Below are positions 46,554 through 56,085 of a stretch of DNA of 64,000 nt, one piece after another (within the stretch, counting starts at the first letter, position 1; every line of letters begins with the position of its first letter). Position numbers and translations under genes: made by a program. The notes beneath the pieces are model-generated. The model was not told where the DNA came from. It made no database searches and saw only the letters and a list, made by a program, of their open reading frames with translations. The stretch covers positions 2,501-66,500 of the forward strand of contig CAJNDS010000440.1 in NCBI GenBank assembly GCA_905221605.1. Direction: 5' to 3'. The stretch is from Symbiodinium natans (lineage: Eukaryota; Sar; Dinophyceae; Suessiales; Symbiodiniaceae).

Positions 46554-46907
46554 TCACACTTTTACAATGAGCGTGAGGTCAAGAAGCGTACCCTTTTTGC
46601 TCTCTGGCAGATCCCACGACATCGCGCTGGCTCTGAAAAGTGGCAGGGGTGTTGAAGTTGAGCCGCACAAGAGCTGATACTTTTCATAGGAATCGTGACA
46701 GCCAGTGTACCACTCAATGTCCAACATCGTGGCTACATCAACCAGGATGCCAAACACTTCTTGGCGGCTTGTAGCCACGACAAAGCACGACGCTCCACTC
46801 AAACTCGCTACCCTGAAGACCCAGTATTCTTGCACTAGTGGCTGGACCCTTCGCCACAGAGCATCGACAAAGGAATTTGCGGCGGCATGGTTGAAGGCAA
46901 ATGTCTC
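46554..46907 (-). pseudogene. C-terminal part of the DUF4116 gene, frameshifted
   Basis: From about 46907 a different minus frame stays open for 117 codons to TGA: ETFAFNHAAANSFVDALWRR, later LVQEYWVFRVASLSGASCFV, and SYEKYQLLCGSTST. It starts where the DUF4116 frame loses its repeat pattern (after KDVVLEAG) and has no start of its own. The most economical reading is one gene with a 1-2-nt shift near 46905-46915, from a true mutation or an assembly error. Confidence 0.65.
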
Positions 46908-47944
46908 CCAGCCTCAAGAACGACATCCTTGTCTGATTGAAGCTCCGCGGCTGCATATCGCAGGGCCCGACCATCCTGCATCACTGCCGCTAGGACCACA
47001 TCTCTGTGAGACCTAAGCTCCGCTGACGCCGATTTCAGTGCCAGGCCATGTTGCCGCACAGCTGTCAAAACCACATCGCGGTCCCCTCGCAACGCTTCCG
47101 GTGCCATGTGAAGGGCGTCGCCTCTCGATGCCATCGCCGTCAGCACGACCTCCTTGTCCCTCATTTCGACGGGCACGTGGCACAAATACCAGCCGTCCTG
47201 CGCCATGGCGGCGAGCACCACCTCCTTGTCGGACAAGAGCTCTGGGGCACAATAGGCCAGCGCCAAGCCCCTTTGCCTCACAGCAGCCAGCACTACTTCC
47301 TTGTCAGCTCTCAGTTCCTCCGCCGCGAACTGTAACTCATAGCCATCTAGCCTCACAGCCGCCAAAACCACCTCCTTGTCCGCTTGCAGCTCCCTGGATG
47401 CATGCTGCAGCCCGCGGCCATGGATGTCGATGGCCGTCAGAATCACCTCCTTGTCGGCACTCTGAGCTACCGCCTGGTTGCGAAGGGCGGACATCGACTC
47501 CTTCACAGCTGCAAGGATGACGTCTTTATCACGTTGTAATGCATCAGATGCATAAGTGATGGCGCCGCCAGAACTTGCCACAGCAGCCAAGACCAGATCC
47601 TTGTCCTCTTTCATGCAATCAGATGCATGATTCAGCGCACAGCCGCTTTTCTTTACAGCAGCCTCAACCACATCTCTATCAGCCTTAAGATTGCCTGATG
47701 CATATGCAAGGGCTGCCCCGGATTGCTGTACGGCCGCCAGAACAACATCTTTGTCACCTCGTAATCTCTTTGCTGCGTACTGAAGTGCGCCTCCAGTATT
47801 TCTCACAGCCAGTGTCGCGACTTCCTTGTCATCCTTGAAGCAACGAGGCACCTTCGACAGTTGTGACCCGTTCTGCTGCACAGCAGCAAGAACGCTGCGT
47901 TTCCTTTTCATGAACTCATTCCTTTTCCTGAAACTCATCTCCAT
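46835..47944 (-). CDS. DUF4116 repeat protein
   Basis: An uninterrupted 1.1-kb frame from ATG at 47944 with MEMSFRKRNEFMKRKRSVLA at the N-terminus. It carries about thirteen repeats of 24-25 residues with the pattern DKEVVLAAVRQDGxALxYA, the DUF4116 unit often expanded in dinoflagellates. Function unknown; tandem helical repeats suggest a solenoid. It is single-exon, unlike its neighbours, and has an AT-rich upstream flank, as expected for a retroposed or recently moved gene. The frame ends at 46835 in a tail (RHLPSTMPPQIPLS...) that does not look native; see the frameshifted part. Confidence 0.88.
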   Translation of the reverse strand: MEMSFRKRNEFMKRKRSVLAAVQQNGSQLSKVPRCFKDDKEVATLAVRNTGGALQYAAKRLRGDKDVVLAAVQQSGAALAYASGNLKADRDVVEAAVKKSGCALNHASDCMKEDKDLVLAAVASSGGAITYASDALQRDKDVILAAVKESMSALRNQAVAQSADKEVILTAIDIHGRGLQHASRELQADKEVVLAAVRLDGYELQFAAEELRADKEVVLAAVRQRGLALAYCAPELLSDKEVVLAAMAQDGWYLCHVPVEMRDKEVVLTAMASRGDALHMAPEALRGDRDVVLTAVRQHGLALKSASAELRSHRDVVLAAVMQDGRALRYAAAELQSDKDVVLEAGRHLPSTMPPQIPLSMLCGEGSSH

Positions 47945-48260
47945 GCTGTTGCAGGTGGCGGGATGATCATGGGCATCTTACATATGTAATGTACAAGTAT
48001 ATACTATAATATAACATAAAACATATAGAATAATATACCATAATATAGCAGAACATAATGCAGCATAAGATAAGATGAAACAAAATAATGTAAAATAATA
48101 TCATGTAATATATTAGAATTTAATATATCTATATATATATATATACATAGCAAGATATATAATATAACAAAAATATATAGTCTATCATATAATGCCATAT
48201 CAGATCATATTCCAACATAGATATTACACATATACATATGGTGTAGCAACGTTTGTGGTG
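47945..48260. repeat. AT-rich intergenic island
   Basis: ATAATA and TATA-type low-complexity DNA directly upstream of the DUF4116 gene. Long frames over it are artefacts. It could hold the promoter, but no motif is recognisable. Confidence 0.7.
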
Positions 48261-48299
48261 ACCGCTCTCTTCCTTATACATAGATGGTATAGTAACCGT

Positions 48300-48412
48300 T
48301 GTGTTGACCGCATTGTGCATTGTGTTCCTGGTTGGTCCGCCAACGATGTGCCAGACTGTCGCCATGCCACGAAGCCCAGACGGCTGTGGTGACTTGGGAT
48401 CTGTTGTACTAC
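48300..48412. CDS. Exon candidate beside a family D element, strand unsettled
   Basis: Plus reads VLTALCIVFLVGPPTMCQTV then AMPRSPDGCGDLGSVVLH up to |GTGGGGG of the family D element. Minus reads MATVWHIVGGPTRNTMHNAV. The plus reading resembles a secreted protein start. Confidence 0.3.
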
Positions 48413-48414
48413 AT

Positions 48415-48531
48415 GTGGGGGTTTCCGAAAATGGGGGGGGGGGGGGGGTACCCTTCTTGGGGTCCTTATTCTTAGGGAGTCCTACTATGTGGGGTCTATA
48501 TTAGGGGTCCCTTATTTTCGTAAACCCCCAC
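48415..48531. mobile_element. Family D element, full copy
   Basis: GGGGGTTTCCGAAAATGGGGG at one end, TTTTCGTAAACCCCC at the other; ACATGTG stands on both sides. The core has GGGAGTCCTACTATGTGGGG and AGGGGTCCC. Confidence 0.75.
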
Positions 48532-49161
48532 ATGTGAGCCTGGAAACAAAATCTCTGACTAAACCGCAGGGGTGTGGATTCGATGAGGGATCCTCTCTCT
48601 TGGAGCACTAATAATCGAGAATAGAGTGCCTACCCCTCCTCTCCCCAGTAGAGGGTCAAATAGTCAGGGGCTCTTGTCATGATAGCTAGGTGGCTAGACC
48701 CAGCTCCCCGGACAGGTTGCCCTGAAGGAATCAAAAACATGGTCGGCTTGATCGGCGTAGTCTAGCACGAAGTATTGAAATGAAAAATCCTAGGTCCCAA
48801 ACCCCCGGCTTGCGTAGAGAGTTGGACCCATGAAAGCCCTAAACCGTGTTTAGGGTTTAGGGTTTAGGGTTCAGGGTTTGTAGATGGAGGTGGTTGGCTT
48901 ACAGTAGGGTTTTGGATTTTCAATTTCAGTATTCAGGGATCGGAACGGGCAGGGCGAGAACCCGAGCCACCCCCCCGACACCCTTTCAACCCCCCAAAAA
49001 CGCTTCTTCTCTCAGGTCCTAGAGCACACACACAAACACACACACCAAAAAGAGGCAGATAGAGCAACAAAAGAAAGAGAGAAAGAAGGGAAGGCAAGAA
49101 AGGGAGAGCGAGAGAGAGAGGGAGAGAAATGTAGGGAGAGAGGTGTGAGAGAGAGCTGTTC
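48532..49161. other. Unique DNA, AC and GA microsatellites
   Basis: 48540-48800 is unique with no firm exon. A CACA tract lies at 49024-49045 and a purine-rich GAGA tract at 49070-49155. Confidence 0.55.
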
Positions 49162-49234
49162 CTAGGTTGCCCAGTATCCTAGGATTAAAAAGGGTGCCCT
49201 TTTTTCCTTAAAGGGGTTCATAAGGGAACCTACA

Positions 49235-49265
<31 letters not shown>

Positions 49266-49296
49266 AAGGGAACAAGGGTAGTACTGGGCATCCTAG
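49162..49296. mobile_element. Family A introner in a minus-strand gene
   Basis: Starts CTAGGTTGCCCAGTATCC and ends TACTGGGCATCCTAG; GTTC stands on both sides. Read on minus, GA of the duplicated GAAC is the donor and CTAG| the acceptor. A C-run and A-run interrupt the core. Confidence 0.82.
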
Positions 49297-49300
49297 GTTC

Positions 49301-49388
49301 GGTCCTTCTCGCGCCGCTTGCGCTCCTCGCCAAACCTGGCTTCCTCCAACTGCCACTCAGCAGCCTTAGCTCGGCTTCCCGGGGGATT
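49301..49388 (-). CDS. Exon of an unidentified gene, coiled coil
   Basis: Bounded by ATCCTTCAG| and a GA donor from the introner duplication. It encodes RAKAAEWQLEEARFGEERKR plus REKDR, a highly charged helix. Confidence 0.6.
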
Positions 49389-49416
49389 CTGAAGGATGAG
49401 GGTTGGGATGGTGGCT

Positions 49417-49575
49417 TAGGGTTTAGGGTTTAGGGTTTAGGGTTTAGGGTTTAGGGATTAGGGTTTAGGGATTAGGGTTTAGGGTCTAGGGTTTAGGGTT
49501 TAGGGTTTAGGGTTTAGGGTTTAGGGTTTAGGGTTTAGGGTTTAGGGCTTAACCCTAAACCCTAAACCCTGAACC
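49417..49575. repeat. Head-to-head telomere-like arrays
   Basis: About eighteen TTTAGGG units (49417-49547) are followed at once by CCCTAAA units (49552-49575). In the sense (minus) strand the intron between exons 49599 and 49388 reads TTTAGGG then CCCTAAA and can form a direct hairpin. Confidence 0.85.
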
Positions 49576-49598
49576 CTACACACTAAACCCAAAGAGGC

Positions 49599-49657
49599 CT
49601 GATTCCGCGGCACGGCGATGACATTTTCGCTGCGGATGGACTTGATCTCTACCATGC
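49599..49657 (-). CDS. Exon of the same gene
   Basis: Bounded by AATTCCTCCAG| and a GC donor. It encodes MVEIKSIRSENVIAVPRNQ. The flanks are CCCTAAA left and TTTAGGG right. Confidence 0.6.
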
Positions 49658-49699
49658 CTGGAGGAATTTAGAAGTTAGGATTTAGGGTTTAGGGTCTAG

Positions 49700-50976
49700 G
49701 CAGGGTTTAGGGTTTAGGGTTTAGGGTTTAGGGTTTAGGGTTTAGGGTTTAGGGTTTAGGGTTTAGGGTTTAGGGTTTAGGGTTTAGGGTTTAGGGTTTA
49801 GGGTTTAGGGCTTGGGGCTTTGGGTTTTGGGTTTAGGGTTTAGGGTTTATGTGCAGTTAGGCCAGGAGGCTTTGGATTTTGTCAGGAACTGTTTATCTTA
49901 GGATGAAGGGCCTATGTGCTCAATGCTTGGACAACCACACCTATTCAGTGTCGGCCTTTTGGTTTAGATGTTGGGGTTTAGGGTTTAGGGCTGGGGATTA
50001 GGGTTTAAGGTTTAGGGTTAGGGATGAGGGTTTAGGGGTTAGGATTCTTAGGCCTGCAATGCTTGAACGGTGGGGCTTGCAGGGCACCCCGCACCCTTGA
50101 ACCCTTCAGCCCTTCAACCCCTAAACTCAAAAACCCTAAACCCTAAACCCTAAACCCAAAACCCTAAACCCTAATCCCTAAACCCTAATAGAAAACCCTA
50201 AAACCTTCAACTCTTAAAGCCTCAAGCACTGGATCCTGTAGCTATGCTCAGGGAAGCCCTGGGTCATCTGAGGCAAGGAACCCTACATTTCTGCCTCAAT
50301 CCACCCTGGGTAGCTTAGGGTTCAGGGTTCAGGGTTCAGGGTTCAGGGTTCAGGGTTCAGGGTTCAGGGTTCAGGGTTCAGGGTTTAGGGTTTAATTAGG
50401 GGGTTTCGGGTTGAAGGCTTAAGGGCACATGCCGATCGAGCAGGATCCTCCTAACATCTGCAGATCGCACTCTCCCAGCACTCTCACATTCAGCGACCCC
50501 TCAACCCTAAGCCCTAAGCCCGCAGCCCGAAGCCCTAAACCCTAAACCCTAAAACCCCCAAACCCCCCAAACCCTGTAGAACACCGAAGCCCAAAGTCGT
50601 GCAAAAACCGAACGGTCGGCAGATCAGATGCCGCAAAAACGGGGGCCCCAACCCCCTAACCCTAAACCCTAAACCCCAAACCCTCGACCTCCGAACCCAA
50701 CAGGCCTCGATCGAGACGCACCTCTACCTCTACAGGTCTGTTGGAGGCGGTTGTACCCTAAATTCCCCAAACTCCCTAAATTCCCTCAGCCCTCAACCCT
50801 AAAAATGTCGGAAGGGCTGGCTGAGGGGATAAGGTGTAGCGGCGCTTGGGGACTTCGAGGACTTAGGGCTGAGGGTTCAGGCTACGAAGCTTTTTTTAGA
50901 CGAAATCGCTGTACGTTGGGGGGGGGGGGGTGAAACACGCACCCACCTCTCTTTTCCCATGGACAATGTGGTTACC
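49700..50976. other. TTTAGGG and TTCAGGG arrays with minor candidates
   Basis: TTTAGGG array 49704-49812; homogenised TTCAGGG array 50317-50385 (about ten units). Minus candidates: 50430-50500 (GSLNVRVLGECDLQMLGG) and 50680-50740 (PVEVEVRLDRGLLGSEVEG). 50750-50930 has an open plus frame without support. Confidence 0.45.
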
Positions 50977-51088
50977 CTAGGTTGCCCAGTAACCTAGGAT
51001 GAAAAAGGGTGCCCTTTTTTGCTTAAAGGGGTTTATAAGGGAACCTAAACCTACCAAAAGGGAATAAGGGCACTACTGGGCATCCTAG
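50977..51088. mobile_element. Family A introner in a minus-strand gene
   Basis: Starts CTAGGTTGCCCAGTAACC and ends TACTGGGCATCCTAG; TACC stands on both sides. The minus exon 51093-51143 abuts it. Confidence 0.8.
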
Positions 51089-51092
51089 TACC

Positions 51093-51143
51093 CCAATCCC
51101 CAAGTTGTGCACTCTCACGACGTCCTTATGATATACTGGGGAG
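51093..51143 (-). CDS. Exon abutting an introner
   Basis: After GGCACTCCTAG| it encodes SPVYHKDVVRVHNLGI. The other side is the family A introner 50977-51088. Confidence 0.55.
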
Positions 51144-51904
51144 CTAGGAGTGCCCAAGCTTTAGGGTTTAGGGTTTAGGGTTGAGGGTTTAGGGTTGAGG
51201 GTTTAGGGTTTAGGGTTTAGGGTCCAACCTGCCTGGCATTGTACTCATCGTAGTTCGGTCAGCAAGAAGTGATCATAGGGCCAGAGTTGAAGGATTCGCG
51301 TGTGAGCGAGGGCAATTCTGCAACCACACCCCCCCCAAAAGTCGCAGAGCGATGGGGTTAGGGCTCAGGAGGCCTGAGGGACGAACAACGCAAAAGTTGC
51401 AGACACAATCCGGCGAACACAATGCCATCAATTCTCCTCAAAGATCCTCCCAAGAGCCGTCGCCAAAGGGGCACCTACCCCGAGAACCAGGCCCAAGCCT
51501 TAAACCGTGTACGTTAAGGATGGGAAACAGAATGCTCACTTCCCTCGGCCCTAAACCTGAAACCCGAAACCCGACACCTCTAAACCTTGCGCTGGCTAGT
51601 AGGTTGCCAAGTCGCATCCCAGCGGTCGTTGTCATGGCTGCTAAGACGCTGCCTCGCCCGGCTACAGTGGAGTGTTCAGGGTTCAGGGTTTAGGGGTTTA
51701 GGGTTTAAGGTTTAGTGTTTAGGGTTTAGGGTTCAGGGTTTAGGTTGGATGGTTATGAGAACTTAGGCTACACCCATCAACCCCAGTAGTTGGAGACCCT
51801 AAACGCCCAGAATCAAAAATGCCGAAATCCCTCCGACCCTTAGCCCTGAATCCTACAGCACCTCCTCGCTCTACCGTTCCTAAACCCTAAACCCCAAACC
51901 TTAC
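51144..51904. other. Telomere-like tract and a doubtful exon
   Basis: TTTAGGG/TTGAGGG units 51160-51222. Minus 51589-51660 reads SVLAAMTTTAGMRLGNLLAS before a |GTTTAG donor, but plus is equally open (SRLPSRIPAVVVMAAKTLPR). Confidence 0.4.
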
Positions 51905-51962
51905 TTCAGGCAATGGCCTCTTTGACTGTCAGCTACATATCTGGGGGCATGGGAGGGGAAAA

Positions 51963-52088
51963 GGCATGTAGGAAATCACGGCGCAAATCCTGTAAATGAA
52001 ACGGGGCATATAGCAAATCACGTCGCAAATCCTGTAAATGGAACGGGGCATGTAGCAAATCACGTCGCAAATCCTGTAAATTGTACCT
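51963..52088. repeat. 42-bp tandem repeat, three copies
   Basis: Unit contains GCAAATCACGTCGCAAATCC followed by TGTAAATGGAACGGGGC. Confidence 0.9.
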
Positions 52089-52095
52089 GTGAGTT

Positions 52096-52336
52096 CATTG
52101 GGCCGAAACGAGGCAATGGCCTCTTTGGTGCGTGAGTGGCAATCATTGGGCCGAAACGAGGCAATGGCCTCTTTGCTACGTGAGTGGCAACCATTGGGCC
52201 GAAACGAGGCGCTGGCCTCTTTGGTGTGTGAGTGGCAATCATTGGGCCGAAACGAGGCAATGGCCTCTTTGGTGTGTGAGTGGCAATCATTAGGCCGAAA
52301 CTAGGCAATAGCCTCTTTGGTGTGTCAGTGGCAATC
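52096..52336. repeat. 48-bp tandem repeat, five copies
   Basis: Unit starts CATTGGGCCGAAACGAGGCA and continues ATGGCCTCTTTGGTGTGTGAG. Frames through it on both strands encode periodic peptides and are not genes. Confidence 0.95.
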
Positions 52337-52413
52337 AAAAATGGAGAGGCAGGATAGACCTATAGCCATAGACTATAGAACCTGGATCCCCTCTGTCCCC
52401 TGAGCCACAAAAA

Positions 52414-53529
52414 CCCTCCCCCGCGCACTTTCGTGAGCCAAAAGTGCGCCGGAGAGGGTTTTCATCGTCATCCAAAATGGAGAGGCAGGATAGACCTATA
52501 GCTTGGGTTCGGCCGGTCCACACTAACAGTCACCACCAGCAGACCCACAAATAAAAGCACCCGGTAAATGCCAAAAAATTGACTGAGATTCCTGCTATTC
52601 CTGGTGCTATTCCTGGTGCTATTTCTGGTGCTATTTCTGGTGCATTTTTTTGTGCTATTCCTGGTGCTATTTCTGGTGCTATTTTTTGTGCTATTGTTTG
52701 TGCTATTTCTGGTGCTATTTTTTGTGCTATTGTTTGTGCTATTTCTGGTGCTATTTCTGGTGCTGTTGCTGGTGCTATGTGACTAATAATCACCATCAGC
52801 AGACCCACAAAAACAGCACCCGGCAAATGCTAAGCTGATAAAATTGACTGGGATTCCTGGTGCTATTTCTGGTGCTATTGTTTGTGCTATTTCTGGCGCT
52901 ATTTTTTGTGCTATTCCTGGCGCTATTTCTGGTGCTATTTTTTGTGCTATTGTTTGTGCTATTTCTGGTGCTATTTCTGCTGCTATGTGACTAACAGTCA
53001 CCACCAGCAGACCCACAAAAATACGCACCCGCTAAATGCTAAAATTGACTGGGATTCCTGGTGCTATTTTTGGCCTGTGTGTTATAAGGCCACGGCGTTA
53101 TTTGACTGTTAGTGTGGACCGGCCGAACCCAACCTATAGCCATAGACTGTAGAACTTGGATCCCCTCTGTCCCTGAGCCACGAAAACCCTCCCCGGCGCA
53201 CTTTCGTGAGCCAAAAGTGCGCCGGAGAGTGTTTTTATCGTCATCCAAAATGGGACAGGCAGGATAGACCTATAGCCATAGACTATAGAACTTGGATCCC
53301 CTCTGTCCCCTGAGCCACAAAAACCCTCTCCGGCGCACTTTCGTGAGCCAAAAGTGCGCCGGAGAGGGTTTTCGTCATCCCGAAAGGAGAGGCAGTATGG
53401 ACCTATAGCCTGTAGCCAATATAGGCTATAGACACTTAGACTATAGAACTCCTTTTGGATCCCCTCTGTCCCTGAGCCACGAAAACCCTCCCCAGCGCAC
53501 TTTCGTGAGCCAAAAGTGCGCCGGAGAGG
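52414..53529. repeat. Four copies of a 20-bp-stem hairpin
   Basis: Copies at about 52414-52460, 53187-53230, 53324-53370 and 53486-53529. The third is perfect: AACCCTCTCCGGCGCACTTT, loop CGTGAGCCA, then the exact inverse. The loop is conserved in all four. They lie in a unit with CCTATAGCCATAGACTATAG and GATCCCCTCTGTCCC. Confidence 0.9.
52503..53132. mobile_element. Non-autonomous hAT-like transposon, 30-bp perfect TIRs, 8-bp TSD
   Basis: TTGGGTTCGGCCGGTCCACA (first 20 of 30 bases) is perfectly inverted at 53103-53132, and CCTATAGC stands directly on both sides (52495-52502 and 53133-53140). An 8-bp duplication is typical of hAT elements. The 630-bp interior has three diverged units of CACCACCAGCAGACCCACAA and long runs of a 12-bp GGTGCTATTTCT repeat; there is no transposase. 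Confidence 0.88.
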
Positions 53530-53639
53530 CCTTCCGTCATCCCGAATGGAGAGGCAGGATAGGCCTATAGCCTATAGAAGCTATAGACTTATAGACCTTG
53601 GAACTCCTTTAGAGACTCTTTGTCCCCTGAGGAAAATGT

Positions 53640-53900
53640 CCACGTTGTGAATAATGTCATTTTATGATTTATGAAGAATAGAATACTATGACAGTAAAAA
53701 CACAATACAGCAATATAACAATATAGCAATATAACAAAATAACAAGATAACAAGATACCAATACAACAAGATAACAATATAGCAATATAACAATGAAATA
53801 TGTACATATATATATATCACAAAATAACAGCATAACAAATATGAAAAATATATAAAAAACAACAGAAGATAATAAGAAAAAACAACCTTGTTTTCATATG
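53640..53900. repeat. AT-rich patch (ATAACA/ATAGCA units)
   Basis: Degenerate ACAATATAGCAATATAACAA repeats within the satellite block. Confidence 0.85.
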
Positions 53901-53903
53901 CTC

Positions 53904-54105
53904 CAGAACAAACTAGAACAGTTCCAGGGCGTACGTTTTTGGGGCAAAATCCCGAAACAAAGCGGAACTGTTCCGGAACTGTTCTGGAACTGTTCCGGGG
54001 CCTGGTTTTCTGCTCCGGAACAGACTAGAACTGTTCCAGGGCATGTTGTTTTGCACACTTTTTGACGGTACCCGGAACAGACTAGAACTGTTCCAGGGCC
54101 TCCTC
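53904..54105. repeat. Palindromic GGAACAG...CTGTTCC repeats
   Basis: GGAACAGACTAGAACTGTTCC recurs near 54017 and 54073 with a variant at 53906, plus further CTGTTCCGG units at 53965-54000. Each is an inverted repeat of 7-bp arms around ACTAGAA. Confidence 0.8.
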
Positions 54106-54169
54106 TTTCATGGCCTCTGAAATGAATACAACCTAATAATAAAATACCTTCCAGTAAGTCCCCCCGAGT

Positions 54170-54937
54170 CCACTCCCAGAATAAACAATATAGCCCTCAA
54201 GGCCCAAACCAAAGCTTCTAAACCCTAAACAGCCCCAAACCAGCTAAACTTCTAAACAACCCTAATCTTCAAAACCCTAAAGCCAAACCCTAAAACACCC
54301 AGCCTAAACCCTAAACTAAACCTAAATCCGAAACCCTTAAGGTTTTGGGGGTTAGGGTGTTTTGTGTCGGGCTTTGGCCCGAACCCTGTGAAACCCCAAA
54401 ACCCTAAACCCCCAAACCCTCAACCGTGTCCTTGAGTTTCTTGCACGGCCTATGTATGGTTGCGCCCCGGCGGCCCCCCGCCCCCCCCCCCTCCCCACCA
54501 CCACGGCCACCACAGACAACCACCACGGACCACCACCACGGACCACCACCACGGACCACCACCACAGGACCACCACCACCACGGGACCACCACCACCACC
54601 ACGGGACCCCCCCCCGCCTAGGGTTTAGGGGTTAGGGTTTAGGGTTTAGGGTTTACGGTGTAGGGCTTAGGGTTTAGGGGTTTAGGGTTTAGGGTGTAGG
54701 GTTTAGGGTTTAGGGTTATATAAGGGTTTAGGGTTTAGGCTTGGTTTAGGGGAGACTGTAGACCATGGGGGGGTGGGATACCTGGGGGGGGGGCGGAACG
54801 CACAGCGCACAACCATATATAGGGGTGGCCAAAAAGTTGAAAGACTACCTTGTCTAGGGTTTTGTAGTTGTTTTCAGCTTTCTTGTTTTTTTGTAAAAGC
54901 ATTTTTCCGCTTAGCAACAATAGACAAGAGGTGAAAC
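54170..54937. other. Telomere-like DNA and ACCACC minisatellite within the block
   Basis: Degenerate CCCTAAA at 54215-54420, a C-run and an ACCACCACGG-type minisatellite at 54478-54610, TTTAGGG at 54617-54735. Confidence 0.7.
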
Positions 54938-55506
54938 ATCGTCACTAAAACGACTAAGTAGTTTAAGAAATTTTCGCCCGGCTTTGGTCACTAAAACGAC
55001 TAACTACTTTAGGAAATGTGTCGCCCGGCTTTGGTCACTAAAGCGACTAACTACTTTAGGACATGTGACGCCCGGTTTTGGTCACCAAAACGACTAACTA
55101 CTTTAGGACATGTGTCGCCCGGTTTTGGTCACTAAAACGACGAACTAGTTTAGGAAATGTGTCGCCCGGTTTTGGTCTCAAAAACGACTAACTAATTTAG
55201 GAAAAAAAGTGTCGCCCGGCTTTGGTCACTAACACGACACTAACTACTTTAGGAAATGTGTCGCCCGGCTTTGGCCACTAAAACGATTAACTACTTTAGG
55301 AATTGTGTCGCCCGGTTTTGGCCACTAAAACGACTAACTACTTTAGGAAATGTGTCGCCCGGCTTTGGCCACAGAAACGACGACCTAGTTTAGGAAATGT
55401 GTCGCCCGGTTTTGGCCACTAAAACAACTAACTACTATGGGAAATGTGTCGCCCGGCTCTGGTCACCAAAACGACACTAACTACTTTAGGAAATGTGTTG
55501 CCCGGC
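54938..55506. repeat. 47-48-bp tandem repeat, about twelve copies
   Basis: Unit contains TAAAACGACTAACTACTTTA and GGAAATGTGTCGCCCGGCTT. Single-base variants run through the array. Confidence 0.93.
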
Positions 55507-56085
55507 CTCAATGTCCAAAACACATATTTGAGCAACAGGGGCCAAAGCTGAAAGAGGCCACCCGCCACAACTGGGCTTTCGCCCAAAGTCATGTAGCTAA
55601 ACAGGCCACCCCCCTTGAATGTCCAAAACATGTATTTGAACAAAAGGGGCCAAAACTGAAAGAGGCCACCCGCCACAGCTGGGTTTTGCCCAAAGCCCTG
55701 TAACTAAAGAGGCCAGCCCTCTTCAATGTCCACACTCAAAAACAACATATTTACGGAATCTCTTCCCAAATCTCTTCCCAAATCTGTTACTGTTCCGGGC
55801 CATTTTGACAGTCACCCCTTCATAAAGAGGCCAGGGGGGGTGGCCTCTTTAGTTACAGGACTGTGGGCGAAAGCCCACTTGTGGCAGGTGGCCTCTTTCA
55901 GCTTTGGCCCCCCCTACTCAAACATGTGCTTTGGACATTCAGGGGGGGTGGCCTCTTTAGGTACAGGACTTTGGGCGAAAGACCACTTGTGGCAGGTGGC
56001 CTCTTTCAGCTTTGGCCCCTACTCAAACATGCGCTTCGGGGGGTGGTTGTGGCAGGTGGCCTCTTTCAGCTTTGGCCGGGTTCCT
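55507..56085. repeat. Two opposed arms of a ~110-bp repeat
   Basis: The left arm (55507-55725) has two direct copies with AATGTCCAAAACATGTATTT and GAAAGAGGCCACCCGCCACA. The right arm (55843-56085) has the same unit inverted, two full copies and a partial one. Together they could form a very large cruciform. Confidence 0.85.

Noticed and set aside
47038-47520. Plus-strand frames of 95-160 codons
   Set aside because: Antisense shadows of the DUF4116 repeats.
48540-48800. A tRNA-like fold
   Set aside because: No cloverleaf with proper T-arm and acceptor pairing could be drawn; no other RNA gene was recognised in the window.
52060-52338. Frames encoding periodic peptides (PKRPLPRFGPMIATH)
   Set aside because: They follow the 48-bp tandem unit exactly; a length divisible by three keeps the frame open without selection.
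52579-53112. Long frames encoding AISGAISGAIPGA or LVLFLVLFLVLF-type peptides
   Set aside because: They are translations of a 12-bp repeat inside a transposon, open in several frames and on both strands.
51963-55506. CRISPR-like arrays
   Set aside because: Units are head-to-tail tandem repeats without unique spacers, in a eukaryotic genome.
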